A stretch of 17,564 nt of DNA from Devosia sp. (GTDB lineage: Bacteria; Pseudomonadota; Alphaproteobacteria; Rhizobiales; Devosiaceae), in the NCBI GenBank assembly GCA_028290225.1, contig JAQGKH010000365.1:1-17564 (forward strand), read 5' to 3'. The notes beneath the pieces were generated by a model. It was given only the letters and a program-made list of their open reading frames with translations, had not been told where the DNA came from and searched no databases. Positions 6,244 to 13,310 of this stretch are shown here, piece after piece. Within the stretch, counting starts at the first letter, position 1. Every line of letters starts with the position of its first letter. The position numbers and the translations under genes are program-made.

Positions 6244-7119
6244 TTGACCAGCCAAGACTATCTCGCCGAAATCGCCCAATCGCTGGCCCGGATCGCCGAG
6301 GCGCTGCAGCCAAAGGATGACACGGCAGCCCACAACGCCGATCTGGCGAGCGCCGAAGCGTTTCACTGGGACGGGAACGCGGGGCGACTCATGGCGGTGC
6401 CGCGGGTGAGCCGGGTGCCGCTGGCGATGCTCAAGGGAATCGATGCGGTGCAGGATATCCTGTTGCGCAATACCGAGCAGTTCGCGCGCGGGCACGGAGC
6501 CAACAACGCCCTGTTGTGGGGCGCGCGGGGCATGGGCAAGAGCTCGCTGGTCAAGGCCATCCATGCCGATATCGCCGAGCGCAGTAGCGAGGGTTTCCTG
6601 CGGCTGGTGCTGATCGAGATCGCGCGCGAGGAGCTGGAAACGCTGCCGGCGCTGATGCGGCGGATCGCCCGGGAAGAAGCACGGTTCATCGTGTTTTGCG
6701 ATGATCTGAGCTTTGACAGCGGGGAGACTTCATACAAGTCGCTGAAGACGATTCTGGATGGGGGGCTCGAGGGGCGGCCCGAGAACGTGCTGTTTTATGC
6801 GACCTCCAACCGGCGCCATTTGATGCCACGCGACATGATCGAAAACGAGCGCGCCACCGCGATCACCCCGGGCGAAGCGGTGGAGGAGAAGGTGTCGCTG
6901 TCGGATCGATTCGGGCTGTGGCTGGGATTCCACAATTGCGACCAGCCCACATTCCTGACCATGGTGCAGACCTATGCCGACCATTATGGGCTGGGGCTCG
7001 ACGAGGATACGCTGCGGGCGCGGGCGATCGAATGGGCGGCAACGCGCGGGGCGCGGTCGGGCCGGGTCGCCATCCAGCTGGTGCGCACGCTGGCAGGCGA
7101 AATGGGCAAGGTGGTGTGA
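6244..7119 (+). CDS. DUF815 family AAA+ ATPase
   Basis: Cytosolic ATPase of 291 residues from the DUF815 family; its cellular role is not known to me. After an N-terminal helical region comes the Walker A loop GARGMGKSS (93-101), Walker B FIVFCDDLSF (148-157), and a sensor-1-like stretch, FYATSNRRHLMPRDM (184-198), that is highly characteristic of the family. Next come a LSDRFGLWLGF segment (219-229) and a C-terminal lid with ARSGRVAIQLVRTLAGE (270-286). The start is TTG at 6244, seven bases after a good AAAGGA (6231-6236), with no better ATG before the conserved region. It is divergent from yajC and converges on the M23 gene, so it is probably a single-gene unit. Confidence 0.9.
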   Translation: MTSQDYLAEIAQSLARIAEALQPKDDTAAHNADLASAEAFHWDGNAGRLMAVPRVSRVPLAMLKGIDAVQDILLRNTEQFARGHGANNALLWGARGMGKSSLVKAIHADIAERSSEGFLRLVLIEIAREELETLPALMRRIAREEARFIVFCDDLSFDSGETSYKSLKTILDGGLEGRPENVLFYATSNRRHLMPRDMIENERATAITPGEAVEEKVSLSDRFGLWLGFHNCDQPTFLTMVQTYADHYGLGLDEDTLRARAIEWAATRGARSGRVAIQLVRTLAGEMGKVV

Positions 7120-7161
7120 ACCGCCCTGCCCTTCATGCAGGATAATCGTGGGCCCTGAGGC

Positions 7162-8412
7162 CTAGCCGGCAAGCAGCGGCATGGGATCGACCGGGGTCGC
7201 GCCCTTGCGCAGCTCGAAGTGGAGTTGGGGCTTGGACACCGAGCCGGACATGCCGGCGGCGCCGATGGTGTCGCCGCGATTGACCACGGCACCCTTGGCA
7301 ACGCTCATCGACTTGAGGTGGGCATAGGCCGAGACATAGCCATTGGGGTGACGGATCAGGATCAAATTGCCGTAACCCTCGACGCCCGAGCCGACATAGA
7401 TGACGGTGCCGTTTTCGGCCGCGCCGACCGCGCTGCCTTCGGCGGCTTCGATGTTGATGCCGGTGCCCTTGGAGGAGGCGAAATCGGTGAGGACGCGGCC
7501 GCTGACCGGCCAGCGGAACTTGTCATTGCCCGACATCGGCGGTTCGGCGGCCGGAGCGGTGGCGGTTTTGGCGGGCGCAGCGGCGGGCTGGGCCGCGGCA
7601 GGGGTGGTGGGCAGCGTGGCAATGGTGGTGGCGCCGGGCGCCGTGGTCGGCGCGGTACCGGCAGGGGCTACCGGGGCAACCGGAGCGGCGCTGGCCAGCT
7701 GGGTTACGGGAGCCGGCCCCTTGGCCGCCATCAGATCGGAGCGGCCGGGAATGATCACGCTCTGGCCGACGACAATCTTGTCAGGCGAGGACAGGCCGTT
7801 GGCCTGAACGAGGGCTTGCGTCGTCACATCATAGCGGCGGGCGATGGTATAAAGCGACTCGCCGTTGGCGATGGTGTGGGTATAGGCGCCATTGGTGTTG
7901 GCAACCGGCGCCGCCGCCATCTGGGTGCTGGCAGGCGCTGCGAGGTTGGAAGGCGGCGCGCCCATGGCAACAGCCGGAGGCAAGGGAGCGAGAGGGGCAA
8001 GGCTGGGCTGGGCTTGCATGGCGGGTTGTGTTCCCATTGAAGACTGTGAACTCAGTACTGGAAGGTCTTGGGACTGCACGGACGGCATCGAGCCCGCCGG
8101 CGCAACCGAACCCATCGGGGTCATCGGCTGAGAATAGCCGCCGACCGGCGCGTTGTTCCAACCGCCGCCGCCATTTACATTGGCGGGCGGGAGGAACTGA
8201 CCTTCGGCAACATTGGTTCTGGCACCCAGGCTCGATGGCATGGGCTGGTTGAGTGAAGCGGGCGACGACTGGCCAACCGAGCTGGTCATCGTCGAGTCGC
8301 CAAAACTGCGGCTACCCAGGCTGGAACAGCCGGAAAGCGCTACGGCCCCGGCAAGAAGGCCTCCGATCGCGACGGCATTCTTCAACGCCCGGCGGGATAC
8401 GCGTATACTCAT
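7162..8412 (-). CDS. LysM/M23 (LytM) domain lipoprotein, NlpD/DipM-like amidase activator
   Basis: Counting from the ATG at 8412 (416 residues), an arginine-rich start and hydrophobic stretch lead to the lipobox LSGC, with Cys29 the lipidation site. A long Gln/Pro/Ala-rich linker follows, then one LysM domain (about 177-223, YTHTIANGESLYTIARRYDV through VGQSVIIPG), a second Ala/Pro linker, and a C-terminal M23 domain (about 301-413). AYAHL and PQLHFELR keep their histidines, but the first zinc motif HxxxD is replaced by GTGIN. It is therefore probably a non-catalytic activator of cell-wall amidases at the outer membrane, as for NlpD and EnvC. GGATGAG precedes this ATG; an ATG at 8421 and a GTG at 8442 are alternatives. 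It is placed downstream of surE, as nlpD is in enterics. Confidence 0.88.
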   Translation of the reverse strand: MSIRVSRRALKNAVAIGGLLAGAVALSGCSSLGSRSFGDSTMTSSVGQSSPASLNQPMPSSLGARTNVAEGQFLPPANVNGGGGWNNAPVGGYSQPMTPMGSVAPAGSMPSVQSQDLPVLSSQSSMGTQPAMQAQPSLAPLAPLPPAVAMGAPPSNLAAPASTQMAAAPVANTNGAYTHTIANGESLYTIARRYDVTTQALVQANGLSSPDKIVVGQSVIIPGRSDLMAAKGPAPVTQLASAAPVAPVAPAGTAPTTAPGATTIATLPTTPAAAQPAAAPAKTATAPAAEPPMSGNDKFRWPVSGRVLTDFASSKGTGINIEAAEGSAVGAAENGTVIYVGSGVEGYGNLILIRHPNGYVSAYAHLKSMSVAKGAVVNRGDTIGAAGMSGSVSKPQLHFELRKGATPVDPMPLLAG

Positions 8413-8442
8413 CAATCTCATCCGTACGCGGCTACTCAACAC

Positions 8443-8549
8443 GAGTTTGAATCTAGGGGCGTAAGGTAAAGACGAGTTTAAGGCCGTCGCGATTTGCTTA
8501 AAATGCGGCGGGAGTTTGCACTCGGGTAAGGTTAAGCGCCCGCAATGGA
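8443..8549 (-). promoter_or_regulatory. Intergenic region with inverted repeat upstream of the NlpD-like gene
   Basis: This is the only sizeable gap in the surE-M23 interval and probably carries the promoter of the M23 gene. It contains an inverted repeat, TTTAAG (8477-8482) and CTTAAA (8497-8502), whose halves are two helical turns apart, and a GANTC methylation-type site at 8449-8453. No convincing -35/-10 pair can be named. A small GAGT-GCAA-ACTC hairpin lies near the surE end. Confidence 0.3.
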
Positions 8550-9326
8550 TCAGGCGTTGGCGAGATCGAGCGCACCGGCAAGGCGGGTGAGTTCGGCGGC
8601 ATCGGTTTGTTGCAGGCGCAGGGGCGTCACGGTGACGGCGTGGCGCTGGCGCAGCTGCTCGAAATCGGCGGCCGGATCGAGCGGCATGGGTGTTTCGGGA
8701 ATGGCGACGAAGAACTTGCCCGGGTTATCACTAGCGTAATAGCGGAAGGGCGAGCGGGCAAAGCGCTGATGGGGCACCACGACGATGCCGCTGACCTGGT
8801 CGGGCGCGCAGGTGGGGTAGTTGACGTTGTAGTAAAGGTCGGGCCCGGGGGCGGCGCCCAGGATGGCGCGGGCGGCGGCGGCGCCATAGCGGCGGGCATT
8901 GGACCAATCGATCTCATGGCCCAGTTCGTAGTTGATGGCCTGGCTCATGGCGATGCCGATGGCGCCCTGCAAGGCGCCTTCACGCGCGCCGGCTGCCGTG
9001 CCCGAGCAATTGATGATGTCGCCCAGGTTCTGGCCGGCATTGACGCCGGAAAGCACAAGATCGGCCGGGCGATCGCCGAGAATGTGGGTCATGCCGGCGA
9101 CGACGCAATCGGCGGGCGAACCGCCAATGACGGCGAAGCGGCGTTCGCCGCGCGATTCGATGCTCAATTCGCGCCCGAGCGTGAAGCGGTGCCCTGCCCC
9201 GCTTTGATTGCCATCGGGCGCCACGATCCAGACATCGTCGCTGAGTTCGTGCGCAATGGCCGCCATGATCTCGATGCCGGGCGCATCCACACCGTCATCA
9301 TTGGTGATGAGGATACGCGGCCCCAT
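8550..9326 (-). CDS. surE: SurE, 5'/3'-nucleotidase (survival protein E)
   Basis: Metal-dependent nucleoside monophosphate phosphatase of 258 residues, a normal length. The N-terminal Rossmann-like half carries the metal ligands: ILITNDDG with D10 and D11, S42 in PDGNQSGAG, and N96 in VLSGVNAGQNLG. The DIINCSGTAAGAREGALQG stretch (103-121) and the C-terminal ETPMPLDPAADFEQLRQRHAVTVTPL segment are also typical. The ATG overlaps the serS stop by one base (TGATG), so translation is likely coupled to serS. The gene usually found after it, pcm, is missing here. Confidence 0.96.
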   Translation of the reverse strand: MGPRILITNDDGVDAPGIEIMAAIAHELSDDVWIVAPDGNQSGAGHRFTLGRELSIESRGERRFAVIGGSPADCVVAGMTHILGDRPADLVLSGVNAGQNLGDIINCSGTAAGAREGALQGAIGIAMSQAINYELGHEIDWSNARRYGAAAARAILGAAPGPDLYYNVNYPTCAPDQVSGIVVVPHQRFARSPFRYYASDNPGKFFVAIPETPMPLDPAADFEQLRQRHAVTVTPLRLQQTDAAELTRLAGALDLANA

Positions 9327-10654
9327 CAGCGGGCGCCGAGCGTGGTCAGCCCGCCCATATAGGGCTTGAGGGCTTCGGGCACGGCGATGGAGCCATCTTC
9401 CTGCTGATAGTTTTCCATGACGGCAATCAGGCAGCGCCCGACCGCGGTGCCGGAGCCGTTAAGGGTGTGCACAAAGCGGGGGGCCTGCTTTTCACCGGCC
9501 GGGCGATAACGCGCATCCATGCGGCGGGCTTGGAAATCGCCGCAAACCGACACCGAGGAAATCTCGCGATAGGTGTTCTGCCCAGGCAGCCACACTTCGA
9601 GGTCATAGGTCTTTCTGGCCCCAAAGCCGATATCGCCGGTGCACAGGTTCATGACGCGGTAATGCAAGCCCAGGCGCTGCAGCACGGCTTCGGCACAGCC
9701 CAGCATGCGCTCATGCTCGTCGATCGAGCTTTCGGGCGTGGTGATCGAGACCAGCTCGACCTTGTTGAACTGGTGCTGGCGCAGCATGCCGCGGGTGTCG
9801 CGGCCGGCCGAGCCGGCTTCGGAGCGAAAGCACGGGGTGAGCGCGGTGAAGCGCAGCGGCAGTTCGCGCTCGTCGAGGATGGATTCGCGGACAAGGTTGG
9901 TGAGCGGCACTTCGGCCGTGGGGATCAGCGCCAGGCGGCTATCGCCATGGGGTGTGAAGAACAGGTCTTCCTCGAATTTGGGCAGCTGGTTGGTGCCGAA
10001 CAGCGCTTCGTCGCGCACGAGAATGGGGGGCTGCACTTCGAGATAGCCGTGCTCGGTGGTGTGCAGATCGAGCATGAACTGGCCGAGCGCCCGTTCGAGG
10101 CGGGCGAGTTGGCCCTTGAGCACGACGAAGCGGCTGCCCGAGAGCTTGGCCGCGGCTTCGAAATCCATGCCGCCCATGGCTTCGCCGAGCTCGTAATGCT
10201 CCTTGGGCGCAAAGGTCAGATCGGGCTTGGGGTCCCGAGTTTGGGCGGCGGATTGGGGGGTGCCGTTGACGCCGAAATATTCGACATTGCCGCTTTCATC
10301 GACGCCATCGGGGACGTCGTCGAAGACGAGGTTGGGGATCACCGACAGCGCGTTGCGCAGCTCGAGTTCAACGGCGCGTTCTTCGGCTTCGCCCTGGGGA
10401 ATGGCCTGCTTGAGGCGGGCGACTTCGGCCATCAGCTCGGCGGCGCGGGCGTCGTCCTTTTGCGCCTTGGCCTGGCCGATCTGCTTGGACAGGGCGTTGC
10501 GCTGTTCCTGCGCGTCGTTGAGGCGGGTGATGATGTCGCGGCGGCGATCATCGATGGCCAAGAGATCGGCAGCACGGACGCTGACGCCCTTGCGGCGGGC
10601 AACGCCCCGATCGAAAGCTTCAGCGTTGGCGCGGATCCATTTGATATCGAACAT
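9326..10654 (-). CDS. serS: Seryl-tRNA synthetase
   Basis: Class II aminoacyl-tRNA synthetase of 442 residues, charging tRNA-Ser and tRNA-Sec. The N-terminal long coiled-coil arm that grips the tRNA runs through ITRLNDAQEQRNALSKQIGQ and the following heptads. The catalytic core has motif 2, FRSEAGSAGRDTRGMLRQHQ, and motif 3, NGSGTAVGRCLIAVMENYQ. The start is set at the ATG at 10654 (MFDIKWIRANAEAF), which is where the family begins; an upstream TTG at 10726 would add an unrelated tail. GGAGAGG lies too far upstream unless a GGGGT-CCAT-ACCCC hairpin between it and the ATG is folded. It is coupled to surE by a TGATG overlap. Confidence 0.96.
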   Translation of the reverse strand: MFDIKWIRANAEAFDRGVARRKGVSVRAADLLAIDDRRRDIITRLNDAQEQRNALSKQIGQAKAQKDDARAAELMAEVARLKQAIPQGEAEERAVELELRNALSVIPNLVFDDVPDGVDESGNVEYFGVNGTPQSAAQTRDPKPDLTFAPKEHYELGEAMGGMDFEAAAKLSGSRFVVLKGQLARLERALGQFMLDLHTTEHGYLEVQPPILVRDEALFGTNQLPKFEEDLFFTPHGDSRLALIPTAEVPLTNLVRESILDERELPLRFTALTPCFRSEAGSAGRDTRGMLRQHQFNKVELVSITTPESSIDEHERMLGCAEAVLQRLGLHYRVMNLCTGDIGFGARKTYDLEVWLPGQNTYREISSVSVCGDFQARRMDARYRPAGEKQAPRFVHTLNGSGTAVGRCLIAVMENYQQEDGSIAVPEALKPYMGGLTTLGAR

Positions 10655-10661
10655 TGCCTGA

Positions 10662-10675
10662 GGGGTATGGACCCC
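10662..10675 (-). promoter_or_regulatory. Small hairpin between ribosome binding site and serS start
   Basis: On the minus strand GGGGT-CCAT-ACCCC forms a 5-bp stem with a 4-base loop. GGAGAGG lies two bases before it and the serS ATG seven bases after. If the hairpin folds, the effective Shine-Dalgarno spacing falls from about 22 to about 8 bases. Confidence 0.35.
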
Positions 10676-10707
10676 ACCTCTCCAAAGATTGTCGTGTTCC
10701 GGCAGGT

Positions 10708-10737
10708 GGTTGCCGGGCGCAGCCAAGCGCCCGAACC
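10708..10737 (-). terminator. Strong hairpin between tatC and serS
   Basis: CGGGCGC (10714-10720) pairs with GCGCCCG (10727-10733) around a 6-base loop. The outer GGTT/AACC arms extend the stem to about 11 bp with a 2-base bulge. There is no T-run on the minus strand, so it is not a classic intrinsic terminator. It could mark the tatC 3' end, an RNA-processing site or a rho-related boundary. Confidence 0.35.
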
Positions 10738-10768
10738 AGCCCCGGCGGGATTGATGGCTATCGGCCGG

Positions 10769-11587
10769 CTAGGACGAAAGCTCGGCCGCCCGAGCCGCTT
10801 CGGCCGCAGCACGGCGGCGCTCGATCATGCGCACCGAAATGATCGAAAGTTCGTAAAGCAGGTACATGGGGACGGCAAGACCGATCTGGGAAATGGGATC
10901 GGGCGGGGTGATGAAGGCGGCAAAGATCAGAATGCCGACAATGGCGTAGCGCCGGCCCTTCTTGAGCATGTCGACATGAATGAGATCGATCTGGGCCAGC
11001 AGGGTCAACACCACGGGCAGCTGGAAGCAGACGCCGAAAGCCAGGATCAGCGTCATGGCCAGGCCGAGATATTCCGACACGCTGGTGAGCATGCGGATTT
11101 CCTCGGTCTGCATGCCGGCAAAGAAGTGCAGCGCCATGGGCAGAACGAGGAAATACACCATCGCGGCGCCCAGGATAAAGAAGATGGGCGTGGCCACGAG
11201 GTAGGGAATGAAGGCGCGGCGCTCGTGCTTGTAAAGGCCGGGCGCCACGAACATGTAGATCTGGCTGGCGACAAACGGGAAGCCGAGGAAGATGGCGCCG
11301 AACAGCGCCAGGTTCAGCTGGGTAAAGAAGAATTCCTGCGGCGCGGTATAGATCAGCTCCAGATCGCCGGGATCGGCATAGATCGAGCGGTAAGGCCCGA
11401 GCAGGATATCGAAGATGCTGCCGGCGAACACAAAGCACAGCATCATCAGCGCCACGATGGCGATGGCCGAATAGATCAGGCGCTTGCGCAGCTCAACCAA
11501 ATGTTCGAGCAGCGGGGCTTCGCTGCCGGCAAGTTCGTCTTCAGGCTGGGGAGCCGCGCCTTCGATCTTGAGCTTGTCGTCAGGCAT
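10769..11587 (-). CDS. tatC: Twin-arginine translocase subunit TatC
   Basis: Six-helix inner-membrane receptor for twin-arginine signal peptides, 272 residues. The N-terminal signature LLEHLVELRKRL (26-37) includes the conserved glutamate and arginines that contact the signal peptide. Other signatures are YTAPQEFFFTQL (80-91), APGLYKHERR (115-124), SEYLGLAMTLILAFGVCFQLP (171-191) and FITPPDP (225-231). Gln189 occupies the position of the intramembrane Glu of E. coli TatC (FGxxFExP). The start lies two bases after the tatB stop, completing a tatABC operon. Confidence 0.97.
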   Translation of the reverse strand: MPDDKLKIEGAAPQPEDELAGSEAPLLEHLVELRKRLIYSAIAIVALMMLCFVFAGSIFDILLGPYRSIYADPGDLELIYTAPQEFFFTQLNLALFGAIFLGFPFVASQIYMFVAPGLYKHERRAFIPYLVATPIFFILGAAMVYFLVLPMALHFFAGMQTEEIRMLTSVSEYLGLAMTLILAFGVCFQLPVVLTLLAQIDLIHVDMLKKGRRYAIVGILIFAAFITPPDPISQIGLAVPMYLLYELSIISVRMIERRRAAAEAARAAELSS

Positions 11588-11589
11588 GG

Positions 11590-12285
11590 TCAGCTGTTCT
11601 CAACCGGCGTGGGCGCGGCCGGGCTATCGGCGGGCTCAGTGGGCAATGCGGGAATGACGTCCCCCTCGCTCGGCTTTTTGGGACGCTTGCGCGGGGTCTT
11701 GGGCGTGGGCGCCGCCGGGGAATCGGCGGGTTCAGTGGGCAGCGCATCGGGGGTGGAGCCCGCCACCGCTTTGCGGGTGCGGGGCTTGCGAATCTTGGCC
11801 ACCGGAGTGTCGAGGGCGGCAAGCTCGGTGGTGGTGACGGGCGCAGTGGGGGCGGGAACGGCTTGCACGGGCGCCTCGACGACTTGAGTGGGGGGCAACG
11901 GAGCCGCAGCCGCGGCCGCCGGAACAGCAGCTGGCGAGTTCATGCCGGCCGCGGCGCGAATCTCGCCGACCACGCTCTCGGCCGCAGGATTGGCCGGCTT
12001 GATGACACCACTCGGCTTGGGGCCGGTGGGCGTCATGGCATTGAATTCGCGACGAATTTCGTCGCTGGTCTTTTTGAGCGGCGCGGTGATGGAGTTGCGC
12101 AGATTGCGCACCTCATCAAGGCCCGTGGTTTTGTTGATCTCGCGCTGGAACTCATTGCCCATGCGCCGGACCTGGCCCAGGATCTTGCCCACGCGATGCA
12201 TCACCACCGGCAGGTCCTTGGGGCCGATGACGATAAGCGCCACGACGCCGATGACCAGCATCTCTGTCCAGCCCAAGCCGAGCAT
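11590..12285 (-). CDS. tatB: Sec-independent translocase subunit TatB
   Basis: Membrane subunit that forms the twin-arginine signal-peptide receptor with TatC. The first 20 residues (MLGLGWTEMLVIGVVALIVI) are the short transmembrane helix, with the conserved Glu8. Gly21-Pro22 is the hinge, followed by the amphipathic helix VVMHRVGKILGQVRRMGNEF. The remainder to residue 231 is an unusually long Pro/Ala/Lys-rich tail containing two copies of ALPTEPADSPAAPTP, encoded by a 43-base imperfect direct repeat. AAGGA precedes the ATG. It sits 52 bases downstream of tatA and two bases upstream of tatC. Confidence 0.95.
   Translation of the reverse strand: MLGLGWTEMLVIGVVALIVIGPKDLPVVMHRVGKILGQVRRMGNEFQREINKTTGLDEVRNLRNSITAPLKKTSDEIRREFNAMTPTGPKPSGVIKPANPAAESVVGEIRAAAGMNSPAAVPAAAAAAPLPPTQVVEAPVQAVPAPTAPVTTTELAALDTPVAKIRKPRTRKAVAGSTPDALPTEPADSPAAPTPKTPRKRPKKPSEGDVIPALPTEPADSPAAPTPVENS
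11607..11745 (-). repeat. Imperfect 43-base direct repeat inside tatB
   Basis: Bases 11607-11649 and 11703-11745 match at 37 of 43 positions by eye and encode the same peptide, ALPTEPADSPAAPTP, in the tatB tail. The copies are 96 bases apart start to start, a multiple of three, so loss or gain of a unit keeps the reading frame. The intervening segment encodes a lysine/arginine-rich stretch. Confidence 0.75.
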
Positions 12286-12337
12286 GTATTGTTATCCTTG
12301 CTTGCGACGGCGTTGCCAATTGTCTGGCAGCGAACCC

Positions 12338-12550
12338 TTAGAGTTCGCGGGTTTTTTCCGCTTCGCGGGCTTCGATGTCGGCGGTGGTGGTGACCCGATC
12401 GACCGGCTTGTCGTCGTCGCGCATGCCCTTCTGGAAGGCTTTGATGCCGCTGGCCACTTCCCCCATCATGCCGGAAATCTTGCCACGGCCAAACAGCAGG
12501 ATGACGACGACGGCCACAACGAGGATGCCCCAAATTCCTGGCGCGTGCAT
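12338..12550 (-). CDS. tatA: Twin-arginine translocase subunit TatA
   Basis: The 70-residue pore-forming subunit of the Tat system. An N-terminal transmembrane helix (about 6-20) is followed by the FGRGKISGMMGEVASGIKAF hinge and amphipathic helix, including the usual Phe-Gly and Phe-Gln-Lys residues, then a charged tail. A strong Shine-Dalgarno, AAGGGAG, lies six bases before the ATG inside an AT-rich ATATAT stretch. It is the first gene of tatABC, after a 127-base gap following scpB. Confidence 0.95.
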   Translation of the reverse strand: MHAPGIWGILVVAVVVILLFGRGKISGMMGEVASGIKAFQKGMRDDDKPVDRVTTTADIEAREAEKTREL

Positions 12551-12677
12551 ATATATCTCCCTTGAACACTGCCTTACGCGATAGCCCGACAGATAGAGCG
12601 AGAAATAGGTTTAATCGCGTCCAAACACAAGAACGTGTTCCCAATTGCCCACCGACAAGCGCGGGCAGCGCGTTGCG
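12551..12677 (-). promoter_or_regulatory. Gap between scpB and tatA, likely tat promoter region
   Basis: No gene is seen. The gap is less GC-rich than its surroundings and ends in a strong ribosome binding site for tatA. TTGTGT and TATTTC with a 17-base spacer can be found on the minus strand but match consensus poorly. A short GCGC/GCGC stem close to the scpB stop is not a clear terminator, so read-through from scpAB remains possible. Confidence 0.3.
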
Positions 12678-13310
12678 TCAGCCTTGATCCTCCTGGTCCG
12701 GGTTTTCCGGCGGGTCGTCATCGTCGCCCAGAGGAGGCTCAAAGCGAAGTGGCAGGGATGCAGGCGGGCGGGTGGTGAGAAGGCCCGCGCCCTTGAGATC
12801 CTCGAGCCCGGGGAGATCGCCCAGGCTTTGGAGGCCGAAGTGATCGAGAAAGGCTGACGTGGTGCCATAGGTCACCGGGCGGCCCGGAACGCGGCGGCGA
12901 CCGCGCAGGCGGACCCAGCCGGTTTCGAGCAGGATATCCATGGTGCCCTTGCCGACGGCGACGCCGCGGATGCTTTCGATCTCGGCGCGGGTGGCGGGCT
13001 GGTGATAGGCGATGATCGCCAGCGTTTCGAGGGCCGCGCGCGACAGGGTGCGCGGTTCCTGCTGCTCGGTGCGCAACAGGAAAGCGAGATCGGGGGCGGT
13101 GCGGAAGGCCCAGCCATCGCCCCGGCGCACCAGATTGACGCCGCTTGTGCTGTAATGGCGGGCAAGCCGATCGAGCAGGTGCTCGACATCGGCGTTGGCG
13201 GGCAGATGGGCGCTTAGTTGCTCCCTGGTCAGGGGCTCGGCGGCGGCGAACAGCAGCGCTTCAAGGATGCGCAGCGCCGGATCGGGTGCCAGGGGATGTT
13301 CGTCGCTCAC
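12678..13310 (-). CDS. scpB: Segregation and condensation protein ScpB
   Basis: Kleisin-interacting subunit of the SMC-ScpA-ScpB condensin that compacts and segregates the chromosome. The 210-residue protein has two winged-helix domains. Recognisable parts are RILEALLFAAAEPLTREQL (14-32), TLSRAALETLAIIAYHQPATRAEIESIRG (88-116), and VPGRPVTYGTTSAFLDHFGL (141-160). The tail is strongly acidic (DDDD, then PENPDQEDQG). The GTG start overlaps the scpA stop (GTGA), which couples the two partners. No alternative start lies before the conserved region. Confidence 0.95.
   Translation of the reverse strand: MSDEHPLAPDPALRILEALLFAAAEPLTREQLSAHLPANADVEHLLDRLARHYSTSGVNLVRRGDGWAFRTAPDLAFLLRTEQQEPRTLSRAALETLAIIAYHQPATRAEIESIRGVAVGKGTMDILLETGWVRLRGRRRVPGRPVTYGTTSAFLDHFGLQSLGDLPGLEDLKGAGLLTTRPPASLPLRFEPPLGDDDDPPENPDQEDQG

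Noticed and set aside
7950..8060. Local drop in GC and unusual serine codons in the NlpD-like linker
   Set aside because: It falls in a disordered Gln/Ser-rich linker under little constraint and is too short to argue for transfer.
10655..10726. Upstream TTG start for serS adding 24 residues
   Set aside because: SerRS proteins begin at MFDIKWIR-type sequence, and the extra segment covers hairpins typical of an untranslated region.
9467..11887. Plus-strand open frame of 806 codons across serS, tatC and tatB
   Set aside because: It spans three well-identified minus-strand genes and their gaps, and its His/Gly/Ala/Asp-rich product resembles a reverse-complement artefact.
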